Assembly: GCA_904420025.1 (NCBI GenBank)
Contig: CAJFTW010000077.1
Coordinates: 1 to 42,665, forward strand
Length of the DNA: 42,665 bases
Reading direction: 5' to 3'
From: Candidatus Pseudolachnospira avium
GTDB lineage: Bacteria > Bacillota > Clostridia > Lachnospirales > Lachnospiraceae
Numbering within the stretch: position 1 is the stretch's first letter; every line of letters begins with the position of its first letter. The notes beneath the pieces are model-generated. The model made no database searches, was not told where the DNA came from, and was given only the letters and a program-made list of their open reading frames with translations. Of the stretch, positions 8,629 through 17,373 are shown one piece after another. The position numbers and the translations under genes are program-made.

Positions 8629-9284
8629 TACTCCTGTTCCAGCAGGTCCATCCACATCAGCCGTCCGGCCAGAGGGCTGGGGCGGCCGCACAGGACTTTG
8701 AGCGCCTCAGCGGCCTGGACGGCCGCGCACAGCCCTGCCGTTGGAGAGAGGCTTCCCGGATCCCCATGGGCAGGGGTATCGGCCGGATAGAGCTGCTCCA
8801 TGAGGCCGCTCTCCGGGAGGACCACCGCCGCTTGGGCATACCAGCCCCGGATGGCCCCATGGACCAGAGGGATACCAGCCTGACGGCAGGCTTGGGCCAG
8901 AATCCGCCGGGCCGCCGGACTGTCCAAAGCGTCCAGCGCCAGATCGTGGCCGGCGAGCAGGCCAGCCGCGTTGTCCGCTGTGAGAAAGCAGGGAGCGACA
9001 TGCACCGTGACCTCCGGGTTCACCAGAGCGGCCCGGGCCCGGGCCGCTTCCGCCTTGGAGCGGCCCAGGTTCGTGCTGTCGGCCAGAAGCTGGCGGTTCA
9101 GATTGCTGGGGACAAACGTATCCCCGTCACAGACTGTGATTGTCCCCACACCCGCCCGAAGCAGGTGCTCCAGAAGGTATCCCCCCAGTCCGCCGCAACC
9201 GGCCAGAAACACCTTGCGTTTTTGTAGCAGCAGGCACTCCTCTTCCGTGAGGGGGCCCAGGTTCCGGATATAACGCTCCTGCAT
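8592..9284 (-). CDS. ThiF/MoeB/HesA-family adenylyltransferase
   Basis: A 230-residue E1-like enzyme that activates the C-terminal Gly-Gly of a ubiquitin-fold sulfur carrier with ATP. It starts MQERYIRNLGPLTEEE; the nucleotide-binding GCGGLGGYLLEHLLRAGVG lies near 30-48, the catalytic region DGDTFVPSNLNRQ follows, then R-rich KAEAARARAALVNPEV. The ATG at 9282-9284 has AAAGGTGG upstream and is preferred to an in-frame ATG 21 bases earlier. No CxxC zinc pair is obvious. The obvious local partner is the MoaD-like protein of the oxidoreductase operon, separated only by the LysR gene. It is co-directional with the RlmD-like gene 46 bases upstream and converges on LysR with a 37-base overlap. Confidence 0.88.
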   Translation of the reverse strand: MQERYIRNLGPLTEEECLLLQKRKVFLAGCGGLGGYLLEHLLRAGVGTITVCDGDTFVPSNLNRQLLADSTNLGRSKAEAARARAALVNPEVTVHVAPCFLTADNAAGLLAGHDLALDALDSPAARRILAQACRQAGIPLVHGAIRGWYAQAAVVLPESGLMEQLYPADTPAHGDPGSLSPTAGLCAAVQAAEALKVLCGRPSPLAGRLMWMDLLEQEYQIVPLGPGAFK

Positions 9285-9330
9285 GGCCGTTCCACCTTTC
9301 ATCAATTTTTAACCCCATTTTACCTTACCA

Positions 9331-10695
9331 TTATTCCTGGTGAGTTTCTCTACATAGCGAAACCACCGTCTCAATCCCCCGGGTGCCGGGGAACATATCC
9401 ACGCACTTGACCCGCTCCGCCCGGTAGCCGGCGGCCAGAAACGCCTCCAGATCCCGGGCCAGGGAGGTGGGCTTGCAGCTGATGTAGACCATCCGCTCCA
9501 CACCGTAGGAAAGGATCTTCCCCAGAGCCTTGGGGTGGATGCCCTCCCGGGGCGGGTCCAGCACCATCCACCGGGGCTTTTCCTCCAGGGTATCCAGCAC
9601 CTTCAGCACATCCCCGGCCAGAAACCGGCAGTTGGCCAGGCCGTTTTCCTCCGCGTTCTTCCGGGCGGCCTCCACCGCCTCCTCCACAATCTCCACGCCA
9701 ATCACCTGCTCCGCCACCGGCGCCAGCATCTGGGCAATGGTACCGGTGCCGCTGTACAGGTCAAACACCGTGCCGCCCCGGATCTCCCCCAGAAACTCCC
9801 GGGCCGTCTGGTACAGCACCTCCGCCCCCGCCGAGTTGGTCTGGAAGAAGGAGAAGGGCGTAATCCGGAACCGGAGCCCCAGCAGTTCCTCGTAAAAATA
9901 ATCCTGTCCGTACAGCAGGTGCAGGGCGTCACACCGGACCACATCCGCCACACTGCCGTTTTCCCCGTGGAGAATGCCGGCAATGGCGCCCTCCAGAGGC
10001 AGGGCCAGCAGCCGGGAGACAAATTCCTCCTCCACCGCATACCCGGGGGCTGTCACCAGAAGAATCAGAATTTCCCCGGTCTTCCACCCCTTGCGGACCA
10101 CCAGATGGCGCAGAATGCCCTGGCGCTGCATTTTCTGATAAAAGGGCACCTGCTCTTCCGCAAAGTAGTCCAGCACCGCCCGGAGAATCCGCCGGTAGTC
10201 CGGGTCCACAATCCGGCAGCCGTCCACGGTGACAATATCGTAAAAGCTGCCCCGGCGGTGGAGGCCCAGGGTCATGGGGCCTCCCTTGGTCTCATCCCCA
10301 AAGGAGAACTCCATTTTGTTCCGGTACTCCGCGCTGCGGGGGCTGGGGAGGATTCCCTCAAAGGGAAAATCTTCCCCCAGCACCGGTGACAGCAGGCTCC
10401 GCACCTGGTTTTCTTTTAACTGCAGCTGTGCCGGGTAGGGCAGGGTCTGATAGGCACAGCCGCCGCAGCTTCCAAAATGGGGGCAGGGGGATTCCCGCTC
10501 CTCCGGCGCCGGCTCCAGTACCTGCTGCAGGCGGCCTTCCAGCCGCCGCTCCCCGCCCTTGGTCACCACCGCCGCAATCCGCTGGCCCGGCAGCACATTT
10601 TTTACGGTCATCTTCCGGCCTTCCACCGTCAGAATCCCCTTGTTGGGGAAATTCAGCCGTTCCACCCGGCCTTCCACTACGGTTCCTTTTTTCAT
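9331..10695 (-). CDS. rlmD: 23S rRNA (uracil-C5)-methyltransferase, RlmD/RlmCD type
   Basis: A 454-residue RNA m5U methyltransferase. An N-terminal TRAM domain (residues 1-58) is followed by the iron-sulfur region with C71, C77 and C80 (CPHFGSCGGC) plus a later cysteine in VDGCRIVDP. The Rossmann methylase domain has DLYSGTGTIAQ for S-adenosylmethionine, VLDPPREG, and the catalytic-cysteine motif YISCKPTSLARDL near the C-terminus. In Firmicutes such enzymes may modify U747 and/or U1939, so the exact site is not certain. Length is normal. The ATG at 10693-10695 fits the family start. Confidence 0.93.
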   Translation of the reverse strand: MKKGTVVEGRVERLNFPNKGILTVEGRKMTVKNVLPGQRIAAVVTKGGERRLEGRLQQVLEPAPEERESPCPHFGSCGGCAYQTLPYPAQLQLKENQVRSLLSPVLGEDFPFEGILPSPRSAEYRNKMEFSFGDETKGGPMTLGLHRRGSFYDIVTVDGCRIVDPDYRRILRAVLDYFAEEQVPFYQKMQRQGILRHLVVRKGWKTGEILILLVTAPGYAVEEEFVSRLLALPLEGAIAGILHGENGSVADVVRCDALHLLYGQDYFYEELLGLRFRITPFSFFQTNSAGAEVLYQTAREFLGEIRGGTVFDLYSGTGTIAQMLAPVAEQVIGVEIVEEAVEAARKNAEENGLANCRFLAGDVLKVLDTLEEKPRWMVLDPPREGIHPKALGKILSYGVERMVYISCKPTSLARDLEAFLAAGYRAERVKCVDMFPGTRGIETVVSLCRETHQE

Positions 10696-10851
10696 GGGTA
10701 TCCTCCCCTGTCTCGGTCTTTTCCTTCCGCAGGCCCATCCCTTCCGGGAAAGGGCCGCGCCGGCCTGCCCGCCTCATGCAGGCGTGTGCCCTCTAAGGGC
10801 AGAAAAAGGGGCCGCCGCATTGCTGCAGCAGCCCGCTGTCTGTCTCTCAGC

Positions 10852-11133
10852 TTACTCCTCCGAATCCTTCTTCTCCTGAGGGGCCTCCTCCTCCTCATCG
10901 TCAAAGAACTCGTCCGCGTCCTCATCATCAAAGTAGATGTCATCGTCAAACTCATCGAAATCATCTTTGATAAAGAAGCGGTATACGCCGTAAGCGATTG
11001 CCGCCACCACGGTCACAATTCCTACGATTGCCAGAATCGTGCAGACCGTCTTTTTGGTCTTCTGTTCCTCCTCCTGCCGGTGCAGAAGGCTGTTCAACTT
11101 ACTGGCCGCCAGCATTTCTTCTACTTTTCCCAT
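10852..11133 (-). CDS. Small single-pass membrane protein with acidic tail, function unknown
   Basis: A 93-residue protein. Residues 1-28 are a charged cytoplasmic-looking segment, 29-53 form one strongly hydrophobic helix (VCTILAIVGIVTVVAAIAYGVY), and the rest is a highly acidic tail of Asp and Glu. The architecture is common in clostridial genomes but no function is recognised. It stands alone between pcrA and rlmD, with its own candidate promoter. Confidence 0.75.
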   Translation of the reverse strand: MGKVEEMLAASKLNSLLHRQEEEQKTKKTVCTILAIVGIVTVVAAIAYGVYRFFIKDDFDEFDDDIYFDDEDADEFFDDEEEEAPQEKKDSEE

Positions 11134-11209
11134 GGTACCTATTCACCCTTTCCTGGATCGATTTATAAAAGGCATCTCCTTTTTCACACGACCCCTTTTA
11201 TATAGAGAT

Positions 11210-11218
11210 AGTATACCA
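11210..11218 (-). promoter_or_regulatory. Extended -10 promoter for the small membrane protein
   Basis: On the minus strand TGG-TATACT (TGn plus a near-consensus -10) lies about 80 bases upstream of the start codon. The -35 region is poor, which is tolerated in extended -10 promoters. Confidence 0.45.
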
Positions 11219-11284
11219 TCTTTCAGAAAATTTTACTATAAAAGCCTGATTAAATTTTCCAAATATTTTCTTTTTTTAACGCCA

Positions 11285-13519
11285 TCAGACCTTTACCAGC
11301 TTGGCAAAGGAGGCAAAGAGCTTTTTCACGCCCACCCGGTCAAACTGGACCGTCACCTCAAAGTCCCGCTTGCCGTTCTCCACCTCCAGCACCGTGCCCT
11401 CGCCAAATTTCACATGGCGCACCCGATCCCCCTTGCCGTAATCCAGGCTGGAAGTTTTTTCCATAGAAAACTGCTTGCCCATGTAGGCAGCCGTGGTCTG
11501 GGAGGTGAGCACCACCGGCTTGGGCCGGTAGGTCCCCCCGTGGCCCTTCTCCAGCGCCGCCGGGCCCGTGCTGCCCTTTGCCGCCGGCCGTCCCTCCCCG
11601 GCCAGCAGGGACTTGGGAATCTCCTCCACAAACCGGGAAACCCGGCTCATCCGCGTTTCCCCGTTGACCATCCGCTGCCGGGCGGAGGTCAGGGTCAGCT
11701 CCTTCATGGCCCGGGTGATGCCCACGTAGCAGAGGCGCCGCTCCTCCTCCAGGTCCGAAGGGTCGTCGGAGAAAATAGAAAGGCTGCTGGGGAACAGGCC
11801 GTCCTCCATACCGCTCAGGTACACCCGGGGGAACTCCAGGCCCTTGGCGCTGTGGAGGGTCATCAGCACCACCCGGTTTTCCTGGTCGTCCAGGCTGTCC
11901 ACCTCGGCCACCAGCGCCACCTCCTCCAGGAAACGGCCCAGGGCCCCGGTGTCCTCCGGGTCATCCTTCAGCTCCGCCGCCTTGTTGACCAGCTCCTGGA
12001 TATTCTCCAGCCGGGTCTGGGCCTCTATAGTCTCCTCCGCCTCCAGCTCCTTCCGGTAACCGGTGGCATCCAGAATAGTCTCCAACAGATCCTTCACCGT
12101 CATAAAGTCCGCCTGGCTGCGGAAGGTCTGGATCTGCCGGACAAACTCCTGAATTTTAACCGATGCCTTCCCCAGGGAGGAAATATTCTCCGCCTGTTCC
12201 AGCGCCTCATAGAAGGAAAGGCCCTGATCCCCGGCATAGGCCGCCACCTTGTTGATGGAGGTCTGGCCAATCCCCCGCCGGGGCACGTTGATGATTCGCT
12301 GTACTGCCAGGTCATCTTGCCCATTGTCTACCGTCTTCAGATAACACAGCAGATCTTTGATTTCTTTGCGCTGATAGAAGTTGATACCGCCCACCAGCCG
12401 GTAAGGCAGGTTGTGGGCCACACATTTTTCCTCTAGAATACGGGACTGGGCGTTGGTCCGGTAGAGCACGGCACACTGGCCAAAGGGGTAGGTATCCTGG
12501 TGCTTCAGAATATCCTTCACAATGCCCTCCGCCTCATCATAAGCGGTGTCATACCGGCGCAGGGAAACCTTGGGCCCCTCCTCGTTCTCCGTCCAGAGGG
12601 ATTTCTCTTTTCTTTCCTGGTTATTCTGAATCACCTGGTTGGCCACCTGCAGAATGTTCTTGGTGGAGCGGTAGTTCTGCTCCAGGCGGATCACCTTGGC
12701 GCCGGGGAAGGTCTCCTCAAAGCTCAGGATATTCTGGATATTGGCTCCCCGGAATTTGTAGATGGACTGGTCATCGTCTCCCACCACGCACAGGTTCTTG
12801 TGGGAGGCCGCCAGCAGGGACAGCAGCCGGAACTGGGCGGTGTTGGTGTCCTGGTACTCGTCCACCATAATGTACCGGAACCGCTGCTGGTAATAGGCCA
12901 GCACGTCCGGCTCACTCTGAAACAGCTCCACCGTCTTCACCAGCAGGTCGTCAAAATCCATGGCGTTGTTCTGCTTCAGCTGCTTCTGGTACTCGCTGTA
13001 GATGTCGGAAATCCGGGTTTTCCGGAAATCCCCCGCCGCCTCCTTCTCAAAGGCCTCCGGGGAGACCAGCTCGTTCTTGGCCCAGGAAATCTGGCCCAGC
13101 ATGGCTTTTTCCTTGTAGATCTTGGGATCCACATCCAGCTTCTTTAAGACCTGCTTCATCAGGGTTTTCTGGTCATCCCCATCGTAAATGCTGAAATTGT
13201 TGGTGTAGCCCAGCAGGTCCCCGTAACGCCGGAGAATCCGCACGCACATGGAATGGAAGGTGGAAACCCAGACCTGGCTGGCCCCCTCGCCCACCAGGCC
13301 GTCCACCCGCTCCCGCATCTCCGCCGCCGCCTTGTTGGTAAAGGTGATGGCCAGGATATTCCAGGGGGCCACATTCTTTTCATGGATCAGATAGGCAATC
13401 CGGTGGGTCAGGGCCCGGGTTTTGCCGGAGCCGGCCCCGGCTAGAATCAAAACCGGCCCTTCGGTGGCAAACACCGCCTCCCGCTGCCGGTCATTCAATG
13501 TATCGTAAATGGTGCTCAT
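11285..13519 (-). CDS. pcrA: ATP-dependent DNA helicase PcrA/UvrD
   Basis: A 744-residue superfamily 1A helicase that unwinds DNA 3'-to-5' in repair and in rolling-circle replication. Motif I GAGSGKT lies near residue 30; motif II is VDEYQDTN; QSIYKFRGAN, the YRST motif and the late LMTLHSAKGLEFPRVYL and YVGITRAM motifs follow. The C-terminus ends with the PcrA-type small barrel (GDRVRHVKFGEGTVLEVE), which binds RNA polymerase in Bacillus. The ATG at 13517-13519 follows GGAGAAGATTG; a TTG directly before it is ignored. Length is normal. It is isolated from the upstream SPFH/pspA pair by a terminator. Confidence 0.95.
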   Translation of the reverse strand: MSTIYDTLNDRQREAVFATEGPVLILAGAGSGKTRALTHRIAYLIHEKNVAPWNILAITFTNKAAAEMRERVDGLVGEGASQVWVSTFHSMCVRILRRYGDLLGYTNNFSIYDGDDQKTLMKQVLKKLDVDPKIYKEKAMLGQISWAKNELVSPEAFEKEAAGDFRKTRISDIYSEYQKQLKQNNAMDFDDLLVKTVELFQSEPDVLAYYQQRFRYIMVDEYQDTNTAQFRLLSLLAASHKNLCVVGDDDQSIYKFRGANIQNILSFEETFPGAKVIRLEQNYRSTKNILQVANQVIQNNQERKEKSLWTENEEGPKVSLRRYDTAYDEAEGIVKDILKHQDTYPFGQCAVLYRTNAQSRILEEKCVAHNLPYRLVGGINFYQRKEIKDLLCYLKTVDNGQDDLAVQRIINVPRRGIGQTSINKVAAYAGDQGLSFYEALEQAENISSLGKASVKIQEFVRQIQTFRSQADFMTVKDLLETILDATGYRKELEAEETIEAQTRLENIQELVNKAAELKDDPEDTGALGRFLEEVALVAEVDSLDDQENRVVLMTLHSAKGLEFPRVYLSGMEDGLFPSSLSIFSDDPSDLEEERRLCYVGITRAMKELTLTSARQRMVNGETRMSRVSRFVEEIPKSLLAGEGRPAAKGSTGPAALEKGHGGTYRPKPVVLTSQTTAAYMGKQFSMEKTSSLDYGKGDRVRHVKFGEGTVLEVENGKRDFEVTVQFDRVGVKKLFASFAKLVKV

Positions 13520-13625
13520 CAATCTTCTCCTTTATCTTTCCTCTCTTTTTCCGCCGGGGCCCAACGGATCTGCCGCACACCCAGCCGTCCGCCGCATTTC
13601 ACGGTCATCCGCCGCATTCCACGGC

Positions 13626-13654
13626 AAAAACAGAGTTTCGCAAGCGAAACTCTG
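13626..13654 (-). terminator. Intrinsic terminator after the pspA-SPFH operon
   Basis: On the minus strand CAGAGTTTCGC and GCGAAACTCTG form an 11-bp perfect stem with a 2-base loop, followed by TTTTT. It lies 50 bases after the SPFH gene stop. Confidence 0.85.
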
Positions 13655-13707
13655 CTTTCCTCTTTCCCATTCAGCCGTTCTTATGCGTCTTTCCGGAACC
13701 GCCCCTT

Positions 13708-14520
13708 CTAGCCCCGCAGCTTCTGGCCGCAATTGGGGCAGAAATTGGCGCCGTTTGCCGCCGCCCCGCAGTTGGGACAGAAGTTGGGCCCTGCACCGGA
13801 AGAAGCCGCAGCCGCCGCTCCTTTCCCGGCAAAATTCTGCCGGATCGCCTGCCGGGCCAGCTCCTGAACCTCCTCCGGGTAGGATACGTTCTGGATATAA
13901 AACTCATCAATGGCCATGCCAATGTCCCGCATCTGCATATCCAGATCCTCGCAGATTCCCTTGGCGATCTCCGCGGAGCTGGCCTGCAGGTGGAAAATAT
14001 CTTTCCCTTCCTGCACCACCCACTTCATCAGCAGCGGGTCCAGGCAGGCCGCCACCCGCTCCCGCACATCCTGGATGGTGTACCGCTGGCGAACGCCGGC
14101 CACCTGGTCAATCAGCGCAATGTAATCGCAGACCCGGCACTGGAACGTTCCAAAGGCCCGGATGGGAAGCCCCCCGGGCAGCCCCTCCACCGGGATGGTG
14201 ATGGCGCCCCGGGTTCCCCATTTGACCGTAAAATCCTTGGTATTCACAAACAGCACTTCCGCCCGGAGAGCCGAGCGGATGCCGAACCGGAAGTTCTTCA
14301 GCGTGGAAAGCACCGGCACAATGTCCGACTCAATATCATAGCTTCCCTCATCCTGAAAAATGCCGTCCAGCTTCCCGTCCACCAGGAACACTGCGTCCTG
14401 TCCTGCCCGGATGACCAGGCGGCTGCCCTTCTTAATTTCTGTGTCCGGCCACTTCCAAAAAATAGTTTCGCTGTCAAATTCTTCCCACTCAATCACCGTG
14501 GGGCCGCCGAACAGTCCCAT
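13708..14520 (-). CDS. SPFH-domain protein with C-terminal double zinc ribbon (YdjI-like)
   Basis: A 270-residue protein of the virion-core/SPFH family. Residues 1-210 form the SPFH fold (start MGLFGGPTVIEWEEFDSETI; strands around GQDAVFLVDGKLDGIFQDEG). A Gly/Ala linker leads to two CxxC zinc-ribbon pairs (FCPNCGAAANGANFCPNCGQ). In Bacillus subtilis a related protein, YdjI, is encoded with PspA and recruits it to the membrane. The gene starts one base after the pspA stop, so the two are co-transcribed. A role in envelope stress is inferred from this pairing. Confidence 0.85.
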   Translation of the reverse strand: MGLFGGPTVIEWEEFDSETIFWKWPDTEIKKGSRLVIRAGQDAVFLVDGKLDGIFQDEGSYDIESDIVPVLSTLKNFRFGIRSALRAEVLFVNTKDFTVKWGTRGAITIPVEGLPGGLPIRAFGTFQCRVCDYIALIDQVAGVRQRYTIQDVRERVAACLDPLLMKWVVQEGKDIFHLQASSAEIAKGICEDLDMQMRDIGMAIDEFYIQNVSYPEEVQELARQAIRQNFAGKGAAAAASSGAGPNFCPNCGAAANGANFCPNCGQKLRG

Positions 14521-14521
14521 T

Positions 14522-15205
14522 TTATTTCCCCAGCTTTGCCTTCAGGGCAGCCAGCTCGTCATCCACCGCAGAGGTAGGCACCGCGTCATACTTCTCCGTC
14601 AGGGCGTCAATGCCATCCGGGTCAGCAGCCGTCTGGTTCAGCTCTGCCATGGCGTTGGCCTCATCCAGCATCTTGTTGGCCTTGGCCTCCATCCGGTCAA
14701 AGGCAGACAGGTTTTCCTGGCTTCCCGCCACGCTGGCCCCAATCTTGTTGATCCGCTCCTGGGTCTTGGCCACCGCCACCTTGGCCTTCACCGCATCCCG
14801 GCGGGCATTGAGGGAGGCAATGTCCTTGCAGAGCTTGTCATGCATCTGCTTCATTTTAGCCGCATTCTCCGCCGCCGCCGCATAGGTCTGCGCCAGGCTG
14901 GCCCGGTTCTCTGTCAGCTGCCCCTTCTTCTCTAGGAACTTTCTGGCGTCGTCATCGTTCCCGGCCAACACTGCCTTCTCCGCATAAGTCTGCATTTTGG
15001 CAATCTCTTTGTCACAATCATCCAGCGCCCGCTTGGCCCGGGTTTCCTCCGCCATAATGGAGGCGGTCTCCGCCTTCACCTTGCCCAGATCATCCTCCAG
15101 ATTACGCAGGTACTGGTCGATCATCTTGGCCGGGTCTTCCATCTTGTCCAGCAACGCATTGATGTTTGCCGACATAATATCCGAAAACCGTTGAATAATT
15201 CCCAT
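14522..15205 (-). CDS. pspA: PspA/IM30-family membrane-stress protein
   Basis: A 227-residue, almost wholly helical coiled-coil protein. It begins MGIIQRFSDIMSANINALLD, an amphipathic membrane-binding helix typical of PspA and Vipp1, followed by the long ESCRT-III-like hairpin (DPAKMIDQYLRNLEDDLGKV onward). The ATG at 15203-15205 has AGGAGG eight bases before it; the frame stays open 58 codons upstream, but that part is not family-like. PspA coats damaged membranes. The SPFH partner follows immediately. A promoter with TGGACA and TATGAT lies upstream. Confidence 0.92.
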   Translation of the reverse strand: MGIIQRFSDIMSANINALLDKMEDPAKMIDQYLRNLEDDLGKVKAETASIMAEETRAKRALDDCDKEIAKMQTYAEKAVLAGNDDDARKFLEKKGQLTENRASLAQTYAAAAENAAKMKQMHDKLCKDIASLNARRDAVKAKVAVAKTQERINKIGASVAGSQENLSAFDRMEAKANKMLDEANAMAELNQTAADPDGIDALTEKYDAVPTSAVDDELAALKAKLGK

Positions 15206-15271
15206 AATTCCATCCTCCTGACGGGTTTTTTCTGGATCCGGCGCCGGAATCTGCCGGGCACCGCTGTTATC

Positions 15272-15300
15272 ATCATACCATACTCCCTTGGGTCTGTCCA
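15272..15300 (-). promoter_or_regulatory. Sigma-A type promoter for pspA
   Basis: Minus-strand TGGACA, a 17-base spacer and TATGAT, one mismatch in each hexamer, about 65 bases upstream of the pspA start. No clear sigma-W motif was found. Confidence 0.6.
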
Positions 15301-15358
15301 TGGCTCTTTTCCGGAAATCTTCTGAAAATCCTTCAAAAAATCTTCCGAAAACCTTCCG

Positions 15359-15387
15359 TTGTGATCCGCTGGCTTCCATGCTATGAT
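15359..15387 (+). promoter_or_regulatory. Promoter for the metallophosphoesterase gene
   Basis: Plus-strand TTGTGA, a 17-base spacer and TATGAT. It is divergent from the pspA promoter and about 75 bases upstream of the next plus-strand start codon. Confidence 0.6.
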
Positions 15388-15462
15388 GAGAGAGACAAAT
15401 TCTCTGCCGGCAGAGATGCCGGTGGATCGGAAAGAAAAATATTCTGCCTGTGAGGAGCCGCT

Positions 15463-16668
15463 ATGCTTGTATTTTCCATGGTTTTTCTGTATCTGTTCTT
15501 CTGCTACTATCTGTTCCGCCGGGGACTGGGATGGACCCGCTCCTGCATTTCTTTTTTTGGATCCCACTGGTTCCGGATTCCGGCCAGCTCCCTATTCTGG
15601 TTTCTAGCCACCACACCCATCACAGCTTTTCTGCTGCGGAATACATTTCTCCACTTTCCCTTAAAAGCTCTGGGCAACTACTGGCTGGGCACCTTTCTCT
15701 ATCTGATTCTCTTTCTGCTGCTGGCAGACGGCATCCGGATTCTGCTGGCCGTCACCCGCCTGGTTCCCCGGCAGCGGCTCCAGAGCCGGCGGCTCCGGGC
15801 TGCCACCGGCGGCGTACTGCTCACCTTGGTCCTGGCCTTAAGCGTGTACGGCTCCCTCCACGCCGGCCACCTGTACCATACCGAGTATGCGGTGGCCATC
15901 TCCAAGGATGGCGGCAAAAACTCCCAGCTGACCGTGGCCCTGGCCGCAGACCTGCACCTGGGCTACAACACCAGCATCCGGCACATCCAGGAGCTGGTGG
16001 ATCAGATCAACGCCATGGAGCCGGACCTGGTCTGCCTGGCCGGAGACATTTTTGACAACGATTACGATGCCATTCCGGAGCCACAGCGGCTGGCCGCCCT
16101 GCTGGGAAGCATCCGCAGCACCTACGGCGTCTATGCCTGCTACGGCAACCATGACCTGGATGAGCCGATTCTCATGGGCTTCACCTTTGACGGAAAGCAG
16201 GAACAGACAGACACCCGGCTGCTAGAATTTCTGGGCACGGCCAACATTCGGCTGCTGGAGGACGAAAGCGTTCTCATAGACAACTCTTTCTATCTGGCCG
16301 GCCGAAAAGACTATAGCCGGGTTCGGAAGACCGAGGACACGGCTCGTCTGACTCCCGCCCAGCTGACCCAGGGGCTGGATGCGGAAAAGCCGCTGCTGGT
16401 GCTGGACCACCAGCCCAGAGAACTGGCAGAGTTGGAGGAGGCCGGCGCAGACCTGGTGCTCTCCGGCCACACTCATGACGGCCAGCTATGGCCGTTTACC
16501 CTGCTGATCCATTCCTACTGGGAAAACCCCTGCGGCATTCTAAGGAAAGGAACCATGACCTCCCTAGTCACCTCCGGCGCCGGGGTATGGGGGCCCAATA
16601 TGCGGGTGGGAACCCGCAGTGAGGTGGTAGAAATCCATCTGACATTTTCCGGCAATCCGAGCTTGTAA
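15463..16668 (+). CDS. Membrane-anchored calcineurin-like metallophosphoesterase (YkuE/YaeI-like)
   Basis: A 401-residue protein. The first 140 residues hold several hydrophobic helices (from MLVFSMVFLYLFFCYYLF, then segments near 60-80 and 112-130). A metal-dependent phosphoesterase domain follows with the motif series LAADLHLGYN, AGDIFDNDYD, CYGNHDLDEP and LSGHTHDGQLWP, which supply the two-metal site. Related enzymes act on lipid-linked phosphates or pyrophosphates at the membrane. The ATG at 15463 has GAGGAG five bases upstream. It is divergent from pspA and followed by the DUF1836 gene. Substrate unknown. Confidence 0.88.
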   Translation: MLVFSMVFLYLFFCYYLFRRGLGWTRSCISFFGSHWFRIPASSLFWFLATTPITAFLLRNTFLHFPLKALGNYWLGTFLYLILFLLLADGIRILLAVTRLVPRQRLQSRRLRAATGGVLLTLVLALSVYGSLHAGHLYHTEYAVAISKDGGKNSQLTVALAADLHLGYNTSIRHIQELVDQINAMEPDLVCLAGDIFDNDYDAIPEPQRLAALLGSIRSTYGVYACYGNHDLDEPILMGFTFDGKQEQTDTRLLEFLGTANIRLLEDESVLIDNSFYLAGRKDYSRVRKTEDTARLTPAQLTQGLDAEKPLLVLDHQPRELAELEEAGADLVLSGHTHDGQLWPFTLLIHSYWENPCGILRKGTMTSLVTSGAGVWGPNMRVGTRSEVVEIHLTFSGNPSL

Positions 16669-16691
16669 TCTGGTTTACAATACTATATAAT
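16663..16691 (+). promoter_or_regulatory. Promoter for the DUF1836 gene
   Basis: TTGTAA, a 17-base spacer and a perfect TATAAT. The TAA of the -35 hexamer doubles as the stop codon of the preceding gene. The predicted transcript starts near 16698, which supports the internal start codon at 16713. Confidence 0.65.
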
Positions 16692-16712
16692 GAGGCCATG
16701 GGGGTATTCACT

Positions 16713-17318
16713 ATGGCACATTCTGAAGAATTTACCAAACTGCTGGAAAAGTTTGGGAAGCTGGCTTACATCAAGCCGTCCATGCTTCCCAACATTGATT
16801 TATACATGGATCAGGTGACCACCTTTATGGATGACAAGCTGGCGGAATTTAAACGCCATCCGGAGGATAAAATTCTCACCAAGACCATGATCAACAACTA
16901 CACAAAAAACGACCTGCTGCCTCCTTCCGAGAAAAAGAAGTACAGCCAGGAACACCTTTTACTGCTGATCTTTATTTACTATCTGAAGAACATCCTCTCC
17001 ATCAACGACATCCAGACGCTGCTGGAGCCGCTGAACGAGCAGTATTTTGGCAAGCACGAAGGCCAGGGGCCCAGCCTGAAGGATATTTACCGGGATATTG
17101 TCCACCTGGAGACCCAGATGTTCCGTCCGTTTTATAAGGACATCCTGGGAAAAATCCAGCTGGCGGAAAAATCCTTCCTGGAGATTCCGGAGGAGTCCCG
17201 GGAATACCTGCAGAACTTTGCCATGGTCTGCATGCTTGGCTTTGACGTATATCTGAAAAAGCAAATGATTGAGACTATCATCGACGATATGAAGGAAAAA
17301 GAGGAAAAAGAAAAATAG
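16713..17318 (+). CDS. DUF1836-domain protein, probable MerR-like regulator
   Basis: A 201-residue protein with the DUF1836 core (residues about 20-130: NIDLYMDQVTTFMDDKL, then ILTKTMINNYTKNDLLPP, a helix-turn-helix-like stretch). The C-terminus is helical and ends in a Lys/Glu run. The family is widespread in Firmicutes and is thought to include MerR-like DNA-binding folds; no target is known. The ATG at 16713 is preferred over 16698, because the predicted transcription start falls near 16698 and GGGGGT precedes 16713 at good spacing. A strong terminator follows. Confidence 0.8.
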   Translation: MAHSEEFTKLLEKFGKLAYIKPSMLPNIDLYMDQVTTFMDDKLAEFKRHPEDKILTKTMINNYTKNDLLPPSEKKKYSQEHLLLLIFIYYLKNILSINDIQTLLEPLNEQYFGKHEGQGPSLKDIYRDIVHLETQMFRPFYKDILGKIQLAEKSFLEIPEESREYLQNFAMVCMLGFDVYLKKQMIETIIDDMKEKEEKEK

Positions 17319-17337
17319 CTTTGGGATATGCTGCCGC

Positions 17338-17372
17338 ATGGGACAGGGGAAGGTTTCCCTGTCCCATTTTTT
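17338..17372. terminator. Strong terminator between convergent genes
   Basis: ATGGGACAGGG and CCCTGTCCCAT form an 11-bp perfect stem with an 8-base loop, followed by six T. It ends the DUF1836 transcript and probably also serves the convergent gene. Confidence 0.88.
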
Positions 17373-17373
17373 A

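Noticed and set aside
15206-15379. A 58-codon upstream extension of pspA
   Set aside because: The true start has AGGAGG and the family N-terminus; the extension also covers the predicted promoter.
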